A stretch of 17,649 nucleotides of DNA from an uncultured Oscillospiraceae bacterium (GCA_934635515.1 CAKTZK010000030.1:1-17649); one strand, 5' to 3'; shown: positions 1-7,208, counted from the stretch's first letter. Notes: generated from the letters alone by a model not told the origin. A program made the numbers and translations.

Positions 1-6
1 AGCTTA

Positions 7-12
7 TATAAT
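7..12 (+). promoter_or_regulatory. possible -10 box upstream of the foldase gene
   Basis: TATAAT lies at 7-12, about 85 bases before the foldase start. The matching -35 box would fall before the window, so it cannot be checked. A ribosome site, GAGAGGA, follows at about 79-84. Confidence 0.3.
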
Positions 13-95
13 GGTCAGGTATCTACTTCGCATCCGCTCTATTAAAAATATGAGCATCATCATTTTATCCATCAAACGAGAGGAATGAAACATCC

Positions 96-1649
96 ATGAG
101 TGCATCCAGAGAAAAGAAAAACCGCCAGGACTTTGCTGCCAGCGGCGCCGTAGATCCCAAAACCGCCCGCGCGGCGCAGGAGGCGGCCAAGCAGCGTAAG
201 GAGAACCGGATCTATATCCTCGTGGCCGCAGCCTTTGTTTTGGTTGCCGTCCTGGTCCTGCTGTGGAACTCCAATATCATCCAGCGCGGCAAGACCGCCC
301 TCACCATCGGCGATACGGACTATTCCGCCGCCCAGGTGCAGTACGCCTACTACGCCGCTTATAACCAGGTCCGCTCCTCCAACTATGTCAGCTACCTGGG
401 CCTGGACACCAAAAAGACCCTCAGCAGCCAGACCATGTCCGACACGGCCAAGGCCATCCTGGGCGTCACCGATACAAACGACCTCACCTGGGACGCTTAT
501 CTGCGCTCCAAGGCCGAGTCCGACCTCAAGGCCACCCAGTCCATGCTGGCCGCCGCCGAAAAGGAGAGCTTCACCTGGACCGACGATATGCAGTCCGACC
601 TGGACAAGCTGCTCTCCACCCTGAAGACCACCGCTAAAAACGCCGGCTATTCTTACAAGAATTACATCAAGGCCATGTACGGCAATCTTGTCACCCCCGG
701 CGTTTTCGAGGCCATGCTCAAGGACTCCGTCCTGGTCTCCGATTTCCAGGACGACTATAAGGACAAGCTCACCTATTCCGACGATGAGATCAGCCAGTAT
801 TACACCGACCATAAGTCCACCTTCGATGTAGCCGCCTATGACTATATCGTCTTCAGCGGCACCGCCTCCTCCACCAAGGATGCCGACGGCAACACCGTGG
901 ATCCCACCGATGAGCAGAAGCAGGCCGCCCTTGTAGCCGCGTCCGATGCCGCCAAGGCCGCCTACGACCGCTTCAAAAACGGCGAGAGCCTGGAGACCAT
1001 CGCCAAGGATTACGACATGGCCTCCTATTCCTCCGTGGACGACGGTGTAAGCAGCACCGACACGGTCTCCACCTGGGTCTTTGACAGTGCCCGCACCGCC
1101 GGCGACAGCTCCATCCTCAACGATGACAGCAACTACTATGTGGTCCAGTTCCACAGCGTAGGCCGCCAGGAGTATAATACCGTGGACGTCCGCCACATCC
1201 TCTTCCGTGTGGATTCCTCCACCCTGGATTCCAAGTCCGACACCTACGAGCAAGACCTGGCCGATCTGAAGAGCCAGAAGAAGGCCGAGGCCGAGAAGGT
1301 CTACCAGCAGTGGAAGGACGGCGACGCCACCGAGGAATCCTTTGCCGCCCTGGCCGACGAGTACTCTGCCGATTCCTCTAACGGCGGCCTGTATACCCAG
1401 GTCTACAAGGGCCAGATGGTCTCCGGCTTCAGCGATTGGTGCTTCGATGCCGCCCGCCAGAGCGGCGATACCGACATCGTGGAAAGCTCCTATGGCTACC
1501 ACATCATGTATTTCGTGAGCCAGGATCTCCCCTATTGGCAGGTCCGGGTCATCAACACCCTGAAGAATAACGACTTCAACACCTGGTACGATTCCCTCCA
1601 GCAGGACTACACCGTTACCGAAGGCTCCGGCATGAAGTTTGTCGGCTGA
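96..1649 (+). CDS. membrane-anchored peptidylprolyl isomerase (parvulin/PrsA-SurA type)
   Basis: A 517-residue extracytoplasmic foldase candidate. A charged Lys/Arg-rich cytoplasmic tail (1-38) precedes one hydrophobic segment (about 39-58), giving an N-in anchor rather than a lipoprotein signal (no lipobox Cys). A SurA/PrsA N-terminal helical region follows (about 66-235). Residues 245-355 look like a degenerate first parvulin domain. Residues 362-475 form a canonical one, with VRHILF at 365-370, a GGLY turn near 430-433 and SYGYHIMYF at 465-473. Parvulins catalyse cis-trans isomerisation of prolyl bonds and help secreted proteins fold. The start at 96 is chosen because GAGAGGA lies about 11 bases upstream; the ATG at 85 is out of frame. 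A strong terminator follows, so the gene is probably monocistronic at its 3' end. Family is confident; substrate is unknown. Confidence 0.88.
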   Translation: MSASREKKNRQDFAASGAVDPKTARAAQEAAKQRKENRIYILVAAAFVLVAVLVLLWNSNIIQRGKTALTIGDTDYSAAQVQYAYYAAYNQVRSSNYVSYLGLDTKKTLSSQTMSDTAKAILGVTDTNDLTWDAYLRSKAESDLKATQSMLAAAEKESFTWTDDMQSDLDKLLSTLKTTAKNAGYSYKNYIKAMYGNLVTPGVFEAMLKDSVLVSDFQDDYKDKLTYSDDEISQYYTDHKSTFDVAAYDYIVFSGTASSTKDADGNTVDPTDEQKQAALVAASDAAKAAYDRFKNGESLETIAKDYDMASYSSVDDGVSSTDTVSTWVFDSARTAGDSSILNDDSNYYVVQFHSVGRQEYNTVDVRHILFRVDSSTLDSKSDTYEQDLADLKSQKKAEAEKVYQQWKDGDATEESFAALADEYSADSSNGGLYTQVYKGQMVSGFSDWCFDAARQSGDTDIVESSYGYHIMYFVSQDLPYWQVRVINTLKNNDFNTWYDSLQQDYTVTEGSGMKFVG

Positions 1650-1700
1650 GCCGTATCCCGCTTACTCTTGCAAGGCATGTAAGAGTTCCCTGAAATCCGA

Positions 1701-1735
1701 GCAGGCCGGCGAAAAGATCGTCGGCCTGCATTTTT
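1701..1735 (+). terminator. intrinsic terminator after the foldase gene
   Basis: Arms 1701-1712 (GCAGGCCGGCGA) and 1718-1729 (TCGTCGGCCTGC) form a 12-bp stem with one G-U pair around the loop AAAGA. A run of T follows at 1731-1735. It ends only 11 bases before the next start codon. Confidence 0.8.
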
Positions 1736-1746
1736 GAGGCTTTACT

Positions 1747-2469
1747 ATGAATGATATTTTTCTTCGCACCCGCATGATTCTGGGCGATGCCGCCATGGAC
1801 CGCCTTTCCCGCAGCCATGTGGCGGTGTTCGGCCTGGGCGGCGTGGGCAGCTATGCCGTGGAGGCTCTGGCCCGCTCCGGCGTGGGTCAGCTGACCCTGG
1901 TAGACCGCGACACCCTCAGCCCCTCCAACATCAACCGCCAGCTCTATGCCCTCCACTCCACCGTAGGCCAGCCCAAGGCGGAGATGGCCGCCCGGCGCTG
2001 CCTGGACATCAACCCAGCCCTCCGGGTCCACACCCTCTGCAAGACCTACGACGCGGACCACCGGGAGGAATTCTTCCCTGTAAAATACGACTTTATCATC
2101 GACGCCATCGACCTGGTCTCCTGTAAGCTGGACCTCATCTCCCAGGCCCAGGCCCGGGGCATCCCCATCATCAGCGCCCTGGGCACCGGCAATAAGCTGG
2201 ACCCCTCCCTCCTGCGCGTCTCCGACATTTCCAAGACCTCCGGCTGCCCTCTGGCCCGGGTCATGCGCCGGGAGCTGCGGGCCCGGGGCATCCACCACCT
2301 GCCCGTGGTGTTCAGCCCCGAGCAGGCCGCCCGGACCCGCCAGCTGGACACGCCCGATCCCGGCCGCCGCAGCGTCCCGGCCAGCGTCTCCTGGGTCCCC
2401 TCCTGCGCGGGGCTGATGCTGGGCGGCTATGTGGTGCAGGAGCTTTGTAAAAAGGAGGAGCAACTATGA
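1747..2469 (+). CDS. tcdA: tRNA threonylcarbamoyladenosine dehydratase (TcdA/CsdL-like, ThiF E1 fold)
   Basis: A 240-residue ThiF/MoeB/E1-superfamily protein. The nucleotide-binding loop GLGGVG is at 29-34, the acidic residue D53 ends the second strand (LVDRD), and the adenylation motif SNINRQL at 60-66 and K77 (GQPKAE) are in their usual places. The short length, the near N-terminal NDIFLRTRMILG and the KTSGCPLARVMRREL segment match TcdA rather than MoeB or ThiF. TcdA uses ATP to dehydrate and cyclise t6A at position 37 of ANN-decoding tRNAs to ct6A. A TGAGG ribosome site lies at about 1735-1739. The stop codon overlaps the next start (ATGA), so it is co-translated with the DUF554 gene. Because the foldase terminator is immediately upstream, its promoter is not obvious. 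Confidence 0.88.
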   Translation: MNDIFLRTRMILGDAAMDRLSRSHVAVFGLGGVGSYAVEALARSGVGQLTLVDRDTLSPSNINRQLYALHSTVGQPKAEMAARRCLDINPALRVHTLCKTYDADHREEFFPVKYDFIIDAIDLVSCKLDLISQAQARGIPIISALGTGNKLDPSLLRVSDISKTSGCPLARVMRRELRARGIHHLPVVFSPEQAARTRQLDTPDPGRRSVPASVSWVPSCAGLMLGGYVVQELCKKEEQL

Positions 2470-3143
2470 TCTTACTGGGTCCCCTTGTCAACGGTGCCGC
2501 CGTTGTAGTCGGCGGCCTTGTGGGCCTTTTCGCCGGCAAGCTCCTGCCCGAGCGGCTTCAGAAGACCCTCATGAGCGCCCTGGCCCTGGTGGTCATCGGC
2601 ATCGCCATCCCCGGCATCGGCGACTCGCAGAAGGCCCTGGTCCCCATTCTGTCCATGGTCCTGGGCACCATCATCGGCGAGCTGCTGGACCTGGACGGCG
2701 CCGTTATCCGCCTGGGCGACTGGCTCCAGCGCAAGACCGGCGGACGGGGCCGATTCACCGATGGCTTTGTCAACTCCACCATGGTCTTTGCCGTGGGGGC
2801 CATGTCCATCATGGGCGGGCTCAACAGCGGCCTGCTGGGCGACCATACGGTGCTCTTTTCCAAGTCGGTTATCGACGGCGTCTCCGCCCTGCTCTTCGCC
2901 TCCACCATGGGGGTAGGCGTGGTGTTTTCTTCCGTCCCGGTGCTTTTGTGGGAGGGCCTTGTGGCAGTGCTGGCCTCCACCCTTTCGCCTCTGCTGAGCG
3001 CAGATGTCATCGCGGAGATCAATTCCGTAGGCTCTCTGCTGCTTCTGACCATCGGCCTGAATATGCTGGGCGCCACGAAGATCCGGGTGATGAACATGGT
3101 GCCCGCCATGTTCCTGCCCATTCTCCTATGCCGGTTTCTCTGA
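2466..3143 (+). CDS. DUF554 family membrane protein
   Basis: A 225-residue hydrophobic protein of the DUF554 (YdfK/YqgA-like) family: about seven membrane segments. Recognisable conserved stretches are the N-terminal GPLVNGAAVVVGGLVG, the LVVIGIAIPG helix, the GELLDLDGAV turn, FVNSTMVFAVGAMSIMGGL and LLLTIGLNMLGATKIRVMNMVPA near the C-terminus. The N-terminal glycine-rich segment and the middle FVNST..VGAM segment are family hallmarks. The function of DUF554 is not established; a transport role is often assumed. The start overlaps the tcdA stop by four bases, and the ribosome site AAGGAGG lies inside the end of tcdA. The gene ends at a bidirectional terminator. Confidence 0.87.
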   Translation: MILLGPLVNGAAVVVGGLVGLFAGKLLPERLQKTLMSALALVVIGIAIPGIGDSQKALVPILSMVLGTIIGELLDLDGAVIRLGDWLQRKTGGRGRFTDGFVNSTMVFAVGAMSIMGGLNSGLLGDHTVLFSKSVIDGVSALLFASTMGVGVVFSSVPVLLWEGLVAVLASTLSPLLSADVIAEINSVGSLLLLTIGLNMLGATKIRVMNMVPAMFLPILLCRFL

Positions 3144-3186
3144 AAAAAATGAGGACAGTCCTTTTGAAGGCTGTCCTCATTTTTTA
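3143..3186. terminator. bidirectional terminator between DUF554 gene and FNT channel gene
   Basis: ATGAGGACAG (3149-3158) pairs with CTGTCCTCAT (3171-3180). An inner CCTT/AAGG helix, one bulged T and the loop TTG lie between. An A run at 3143-3149 and a T run at 3180-3185 give a terminator tail on both strands, fitting the two converging genes. The FNT stop codon sits inside the T run. Confidence 0.85.
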
Positions 3187-3927
3187 TTGGCTCTTTTTGC
3201 AGTACAGGCCGTAGAGTATCACGCCCAGCCCGCAGCCGCCCACCATATTTCCCAGGGTCGCCGGCAGCAGATTGCGGAAAAACCCCGCCCAACTCACCTG
3301 ACTCCCGCCGGAGAGAAAGATCCCCGCCGGGATGTAGTACATGTTGGCAACGCAGTGCTCAAACCCGCACAGCACAAACAGGAAGATAGGCCCGTACAGC
3401 GATACCACCTTTCCCCCGGCCGACTTTGCGCAAAAGGCCATCCACACCGCCAGGCACACCAGGAAGTTGCACAGGATGCCCCGCAGGAAGATGTCTCCCC
3501 AGGGCAGCGCCGCCTTCCCCGCCGCCGTGGTGATGGCCGCCTCCGCCACGCCATCCAGCACGCCGCACCCAGTCACAAGCCACGCCACCAGAACGGCCCC
3601 GGCCAGGTTTGCCGTATATACCACCGCCCAGCACCGCGCCGCGCCGGAGGCCCTGCATTTTCGCCCCAGTACCGGCATAACAAGCAGGCAGTTCCCCGTA
3701 AACAGCTCGCTGCCCGCCAGAATGACCATAGCCAGTCCCGCCGGGAAAACCGCCGCCGTGGCCAGCTTGCCGCCCACCGTCCCCGCAATGGTCGCGGCCA
3801 CCCCGGCAAAGGCGATAAACGCCCCGGCCAAAGCGCCTAAAACCAGCAGCCTTCCCGCGCTCTGGCCCACTCTTTTTTCAGCCCCGGCGCAGTATTCCGC
3901 CGCCGCCTCGGTAAATGTCCGCAGCAT
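3184..3927 (-). CDS. formate/nitrite transporter (FNT) family channel
   Basis: A 247-residue polytopic protein of the FNT family (FocA/NirC/HSC type), which forms pentameric channels for formate, nitrite, hydrosulfide or related small anions. Family marks are AGSELFTGN at 71-79, the ILCNFLVCLAVWM segment at 151-163, the central histidine H191 in GFEHCVANMYYIPAG (the FocA H209 position) and NLLPATLGNMVGG at 219-231. Six membrane segments are expected. The ribosome site GGGGAG lies five bases upstream of the start. The gene is transcribed divergently from proC, and the two promoters appear to share a -35 box. No formate, nitrite or sulfite enzyme lies nearby, so the substrate cannot be assigned; formate is the most likely in a fermenter. 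Confidence 0.9.
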   Translation of the reverse strand: MLRTFTEAAAEYCAGAEKRVGQSAGRLLVLGALAGAFIAFAGVAATIAGTVGGKLATAAVFPAGLAMVILAGSELFTGNCLLVMPVLGRKCRASGAARCWAVVYTANLAGAVLVAWLVTGCGVLDGVAEAAITTAAGKAALPWGDIFLRGILCNFLVCLAVWMAFCAKSAGGKVVSLYGPIFLFVLCGFEHCVANMYYIPAGIFLSGGSQVSWAGFFRNLLPATLGNMVGGCGLGVILYGLYCKKSQ

Positions 3928-3956
3928 ATTTTCTCCCCCATTTTCGTATTTTCCCC

Positions 3957-3985
3957 ATTATAACAGAAGCCATACTCGGTTGCAA
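3957..3985 (-). promoter_or_regulatory. promoter of the FNT gene
   Basis: On the minus strand TTGCAA (3980-3985) is followed after 17 bases by a perfect TATAAT (3957-3962), about 30 bases upstream of the FNT start codon. The -35 hexamer is its own reverse complement and is also used by the proC promoter. Confidence 0.7.
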
Positions 3986-4008
3986 TTCTCTCTTTTTCAT
4001 GGTAAAAT
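3980..4008 (+). promoter_or_regulatory. promoter of proC
   Basis: TTGCAA (3980-3985), a 17-base spacer, then TAAAAT (4003-4008), preceded by TGG, an extended -10 element. The start codon is about 30 bases further on. Confidence 0.68.
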
Positions 4009-4039
4009 CCTGACTATAGAATACAAGGAGGACTGTCCT

Positions 4040-4846
4040 ATGATATATGGATTCATCGGCACCGGCAGCATGGGCGGCGCCCTGGCCACCGCCTGTGCCA
4101 AGGCTGTGCCCCCCCAGCAGATCTTTCTTTCCAACCGCAGCCCGGAAAAAGCAAAGGCGCTGGCTCAGAAGCTGGGCGCAAACCCGTCGGATAACGAGAC
4201 CATCGCGCGCAAATGTGACGTGATCTTCCTGGGCGTGAAGCCCCAGACCATGGCCCGGATGCTCCTGCCCCTGCAGCCCATCCTGGCCGGGCGCGAGACC
4301 CCCTTCGTGCTGGTCTCCATGGCCGCAGGCGTGACTATCGAGGCCCTGCAGGCCATGGCCGGGGGCCGCTATCCCGTTGTGCGCGTCATGCCCAATACCG
4401 CCTGCGCCGTAGGCGCGGGCATGACCACCTACACCTGCTCCCCGGAGGTGACGGACAGCCAGCGCCGGTCCGTGCTGGAGTCTCTCTCCGCCTCAGGCCT
4501 CCTGGAAGAGATCGACGAGAGCCTCATGGGGGCCGGCAGTGCCGTAGCCGGGTGCGGCGGGGCCTACGCCTTCCTGTTTCTGGAGGGCCTGGCCGACGGA
4601 GGCGTCCTGTGCGGCCTGCCCAGGGAAAAGGCCCGGCGCATGGCAGCCCAGATGCTTCTGGGTGCCGCCACCCAGGCTCTTTCTGCCGATGAGCACACCG
4701 GTGCCCTGAAAGATGCCGTCTGCTCCCCCGCCGGGGCCACCATCGCCGGGGTCCGCAAGCTGGAGTCCATGTCCTTCCGCTCTGCCGCCATGGAGGCTGT
4801 CATCGCCGCCTGGGAGCGGGAAAAAGAGATGCAAAATCAAAAATAA
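4040..4846 (+). CDS. proC: pyrroline-5-carboxylate reductase
   Basis: A 268-residue ProC homologue that reduces 1-pyrroline-5-carboxylate to L-proline with NAD(P)H, the last step of proline synthesis. The dinucleotide-binding motif GFIGTGSMGG is at residues 4-13; VKPQ, VRVMPNTACAVGAGMT and LKDAVCSPAGATIAGV follow in the family order. AGCGGAYAFLFLEGLADGGV replaces the usual SG-GPAY-F-FIEA-ADG stretch, with the functional small residues kept. Length is normal. ATG 4040 is chosen because AAGGAGGA at 4025-4032 is correctly spaced and the Rossmann motif begins at residue 4; an in-frame upstream extension runs antisense through the FNT gene and is not real. It has its own promoter and terminator, so it is a single-gene unit. 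Confidence 0.93.
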   Translation: MIYGFIGTGSMGGALATACAKAVPPQQIFLSNRSPEKAKALAQKLGANPSDNETIARKCDVIFLGVKPQTMARMLLPLQPILAGRETPFVLVSMAAGVTIEALQAMAGGRYPVVRVMPNTACAVGAGMTTYTCSPEVTDSQRRSVLESLSASGLLEEIDESLMGAGSAVAGCGGAYAFLFLEGLADGGVLCGLPREKARRMAAQMLLGAATQALSADEHTGALKDAVCSPAGATIAGVRKLESMSFRSAAMEAVIAAWEREKEMQNQK

Positions 4847-4860
4847 TCTCGCCAAAAAGA

Positions 4861-4896
4861 GCTTGTCTCCCGCACGGGGAGGCAAGCCCTTTTGTT
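4861..4896 (+). terminator. terminator after proC
   Basis: GCTTGTCTCCC (4861-4871) pairs with GGGAGGCAAGC (4877-4887), 11 bp with one G-U pair, followed by T-rich sequence at 4890-4900. It lies between proC and the converging SDR gene. Confidence 0.78.
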
Positions 4897-4911
4897 TTTT
4901 ACTATGTACTT

Positions 4912-5703
4912 TTACGAGGCGTAAATTTTCCCGATGAGCCAGTTCAGAGCCTGGGCGGGTAAAATTTTCGTCAGCAGCACCGCCGCCTTGTAGGCAAAGC
5001 CGATGGTGTAGAGGGGCTTGTGGCTGGTTTTCAGGGCCACCTTTCCCACGAAAGCCCCGGCCTTGGCCGGGTCCATGCCGGTCTGCTCGTCGTGCTCCAT
5101 GCGCTTTACGGAGCGGCTGATGCGCCCGCCGTAAATCTCGTCCCCCTCACCCACCTTGTGGCGGGCGGCGGTAAAGCCGGTGTGGATGTCCCCGGGCATC
5201 ACCGCGCACACGGTGATGCCAAAGGGCCGCAGCTCGTTGCCCAGGGCCATGGTGTAGGAGTTGATGGCCGCTTTCGACGCGGAATAGTAGGTCTGGAACG
5301 GAATGGGCACCGGGGCCGCCACAGAGCTGAGATTCACAATGCGTCCGCTGCCCTGCTTGCGCATGGCGGCGATGACCGCCCTATTCATGCGCACCATGCC
5401 GAAGAAATTCACCTGCAGCTGCCGCTCCGCCTCCGTCGTGTCCGTAAACTCCACCGCCCCGCTGATGCCGAAGCCCGCATTGTTCACCAGAATGTCGATG
5501 CGTCCGGCCTCCTGCAAAACCTGCTCCACCGCCCGGCGGACGGAGTCCTCGTCCGTCACATCGGCGCGGATGTGGCGTAGGCCCTCCACGCCCTCTTCCC
5601 GGCGGCTCAGCTCATACACCGTGCAGCCGTTTTTCGCCAGGTACAGGGCCGTTTCCCGGCCGATGCCGGAGGTCCCGCCGGTGATAACAGCGATCTTACT
5701 CAT
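4912..5703 (-). CDS. short-chain dehydrogenase/reductase, possible 3-ketosphinganine-type reductase
   Basis: A 263-residue classical SDR using NAD(P)H. The glycine motif TGGTSGIG is at 8-15, NNAG at 74-77, and the catalytic tetrad is N99, S127, Y140 and K144 (YSASK). After the catalytic core it has a hydrophobic C-terminal stretch (about 231-262), which could seat it on the membrane, as in lipid-acting SDRs. Its start overlaps the end of the upstream alpha-oxoamine synthase gene by eight bases, so the two are translationally coupled. Reduction of the 3-keto product of that enzyme, as 3-ketodihydrosphingosine reductase (KDSR) does after serine palmitoyltransferase, is the simplest reading of the pair. 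This is inference: SDR specificity cannot be read from motifs, and a general oxidoreductase role remains possible. Confidence 0.85.
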   Translation of the reverse strand: MSKIAVITGGTSGIGRETALYLAKNGCTVYELSRREEGVEGLRHIRADVTDEDSVRRAVEQVLQEAGRIDILVNNAGFGISGAVEFTDTTEAERQLQVNFFGMVRMNRAVIAAMRKQGSGRIVNLSSVAAPVPIPFQTYYSASKAAINSYTMALGNELRPFGITVCAVMPGDIHTGFTAARHKVGEGDEIYGGRISRSVKRMEHDEQTGMDPAKAGAFVGKVALKTSHKPLYTIGFAYKAAVLLTKILPAQALNWLIGKIYAS

Positions 5704-6880
5704 GGAGCAGCACCTCCGCCATAATGTCCATAGCCTCGTCCAGCAGGGCCTCGGTGTGGGTGGCCATGTAGCTGGTGCGAAGCAGGCACTCTCCCTCCGG
5801 GGTGGCCGGGGGCAGGGTGGGATTCACATACACGCCCCGCTCGTAGATCTTCTGGGCCGCGTCCAGGGTGCGCATGGTCTCGTAGGTGTAAATGGGGATA
5901 ATGGGCGTGGGCGCGGTGAGGGCCGACTCCCGAATTTTAAGCCCCCGGTCCGTGAAGCCCTTCCGGGCGTACAGGCTCAGGTCCTGCAGCCGCTCCGGCA
6001 GCTCCGGGTGCGCCTCCAGCTTTTTAAGGGATGCCAGGGCCGTGGCGCAGTTGGCCGGGGGAATGGATGCCGAGAAGATAAAGGGCCGAGAGGCGTGGCG
6101 CACGTACTCCGCCACCACCTTGCTGGCCGCCATGTAGCCACCCAGGGACGCCAGGGACTTGGAGAACGTGCCCATGTATACATCCACCTGGTCCTCCAGA
6201 CCGAAGTGGCTGGCGGTGCCGCGGCCGCCCTCGCCCAGCACACCCAGGCCGTGGGCGTCGTCCACCATGACCCGGGCCCCGTACTTCTTGGCCAGGGCGC
6301 AAATTTCCGGCAGCTTTGCAATGTCGCCGCCCATGGAGAATACGCCGTCGGTGACGATGAGGGCCCCGTTCTGCTCGGGCACCCGCCGAAGCTGTTTTTC
6401 CAGGTCCTCCATGTCGCTGTGGCGATAGCGCAGCATCTTGCCGTAGCTCATCTGGCACCCGGCATAGATGGAGGCGTGGTTTTCCCGGTCGCAGATCACA
6501 TAGTCGTGCCGCCCCACCAGGGCGCTGATGATGCCCACGTTGGACTGAAATCCCGTGCCGAAGGTGATGACCGCCTCCTTGCGCAGGAACTTGGCCAGCG
6601 CCTCCTCCAGCTCCAGGTGCAGCTCCAGCGTGCCGTTGAGGAACCGGGATCCGCTGCACCCGGTGCCGTACTTTTCCATGGTGCGCACGCCCGCCTCAAT
6701 GACCTCCGGGTCGGTGGTAAGGCCCAGGTAGTTGTTGGACCCCAGCATGATGCGCCGCTTGCCCTCCATCATCACCTCCACGTCCTGCCGGGACTGCAGC
6801 GCCCGGAAGTAGGGGTACACGCCCTTTTCCTGCAGGTCAGTGGCCAGGGAAGGCTCATAGCATTTTTCAAAAATGTCCAT
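5696..6880 (-). CDS. alpha-oxoamine synthase, serine palmitoyltransferase-like (PLP-dependent)
   Basis: A 394-residue PLP fold-type I enzyme of the KBL/BioF/SPT/ALAS family, which condenses an amino acid with an acyl thioester and releases CO2. Visible residues: H135 (NHAS, ring stacking), D207 and H210 in DDAH, the Schiff-base lysine K241 in TFSKSLASLGG, and R368, which corresponds to the carboxylate-binding arginine. Three features favour serine palmitoyltransferase over BioF or KBL: the N-terminal GVYPYFR (20-26), GSRFLNGTLELH (77-88), and the loop PPATPEGECLLR (357-368), which as I recall resembles the PATP loop of Sphingomonas SPT. No biotin genes and no threonine dehydrogenase lie nearby. 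Ribosome site GAAAGGAG (complement of 6887-6894). Family is certain; SPT activity is a supported inference, with KBL or AONS as alternatives. Confidence 0.88.
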   Translation of the reverse strand: MDIFEKCYEPSLATDLQEKGVYPYFRALQSRQDVEVMMEGKRRIMLGSNNYLGLTTDPEVIEAGVRTMEKYGTGCSGSRFLNGTLELHLELEEALAKFLRKEAVITFGTGFQSNVGIISALVGRHDYVICDRENHASIYAGCQMSYGKMLRYRHSDMEDLEKQLRRVPEQNGALIVTDGVFSMGGDIAKLPEICALAKKYGARVMVDDAHGLGVLGEGGRGTASHFGLEDQVDVYMGTFSKSLASLGGYMAASKVVAEYVRHASRPFIFSASIPPANCATALASLKKLEAHPELPERLQDLSLYARKGFTDRGLKIRESALTAPTPIIPIYTYETMRTLDAAQKIYERGVYVNPTLPPATPEGECLLRTSYMATHTEALLDEAMDIMAEVLLHE

Positions 6881-6921
6881 ATAGCTCTCCTTTCGGGGAA
6901 AATTTTTTCTTATGTCAACCT

Positions 6922-6951
6922 ATTATAATGACCCTCCCGGTCATTTGTCAA
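6922..6951 (-). promoter_or_regulatory. promoter of the oxoamine synthase/SDR operon with a palindromic operator in the spacer
   Basis: On the minus strand a perfect TTGACA (6946-6951) and a perfect TATAAT (6922-6927) are separated by 18 bases. The spacer is almost wholly a perfect inverted repeat, AATGACC (6927-6933) and GGTCATT (6939-6945) around a five-base centre. The leader is about 35 bases. A consensus promoter covered by a palindrome between its boxes is the usual design for tight repression. The regulator is not in this window. Confidence 0.75.
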
Positions 6952-7024
6952 ATAAAATGTTCCTCCCCCGCCCTTGTGTGATAAATCCAGCGTGCCGAAA
7001 AAGTCTTTTCGCCCCGCTGCCTAA

Positions 7025-7055
7025 GTTTTTGAAGCTTTGAAAAAGCTTCAAAAAC
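7025..7055. repeat. perfect 14-bp inverted repeat (hairpin)
   Basis: GTTTTTGAAGCTTT (7025-7038) and AAAGCTTCAAAAAC (7042-7055) flank the loop GAA. It lies in the 360-base gap between two divergent genes, about 75 bases beyond the oxoamine synthase promoter. It lacks a clear GC-rich stem with U tail, so a dispersed palindromic element is as likely as a terminator. Confidence 0.7.
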
Positions 7056-7069
7056 AGCTGATTTTAATA

Positions 7070-7100
7070 GTGAGGGACACCCTTCTTGGGTTTCCCTCAC
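7070..7100. repeat. second inverted repeat in the same intergenic region
   Basis: GTGAGGGA (7070-7077) pairs with TCCCTCAC (7093-7100), with an inner ACCC/GGGT helix and loop TTCTT. It begins 15 bases after the previous hairpin. No T tract follows directly. Confidence 0.6.
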
Positions 7101-7199
7101 ACGCCCTTCCTTACCGTTACCGCAATCTTACCCTTTCATCGGCAGTCTCAATTCTTTTCTCTTTTATTTACGGAAAATTTATATTTTCACGGCAATTTA

Positions 7200-7208
7200 T
7201 GGTATACT
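7200..7208 (+). promoter_or_regulatory. extended -10 promoter of the TVP38 gene
   Basis: TGG immediately before TATACT (7203-7208), in an AT-rich stretch, 32 bases before the start codon. The -35 region (around TATATT) is poor, as is common for extended -10 promoters. Confidence 0.5.

Noticed and set aside
72..1502. Long minus-strand open frame opposite the foldase gene (476 codons)
   Set aside because: It is a low-complexity Gly/Val/Leu translation antisense to a gene with clear parvulin motifs; it is a shadow of GC-rich codons.
3341..4039. In-frame extension upstream of proC
   Set aside because: It runs antisense through the FNT channel gene; the ribosome site and Rossmann motif fix the start at 4040.
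5696..6880. Assignment as BioF or KBL
   Set aside because: Not excluded, but no biotin or threonine degradation genes are adjacent, and the PPATP loop and SRFLNGTLELH segment look more SPT-like, so the broader family name was used.
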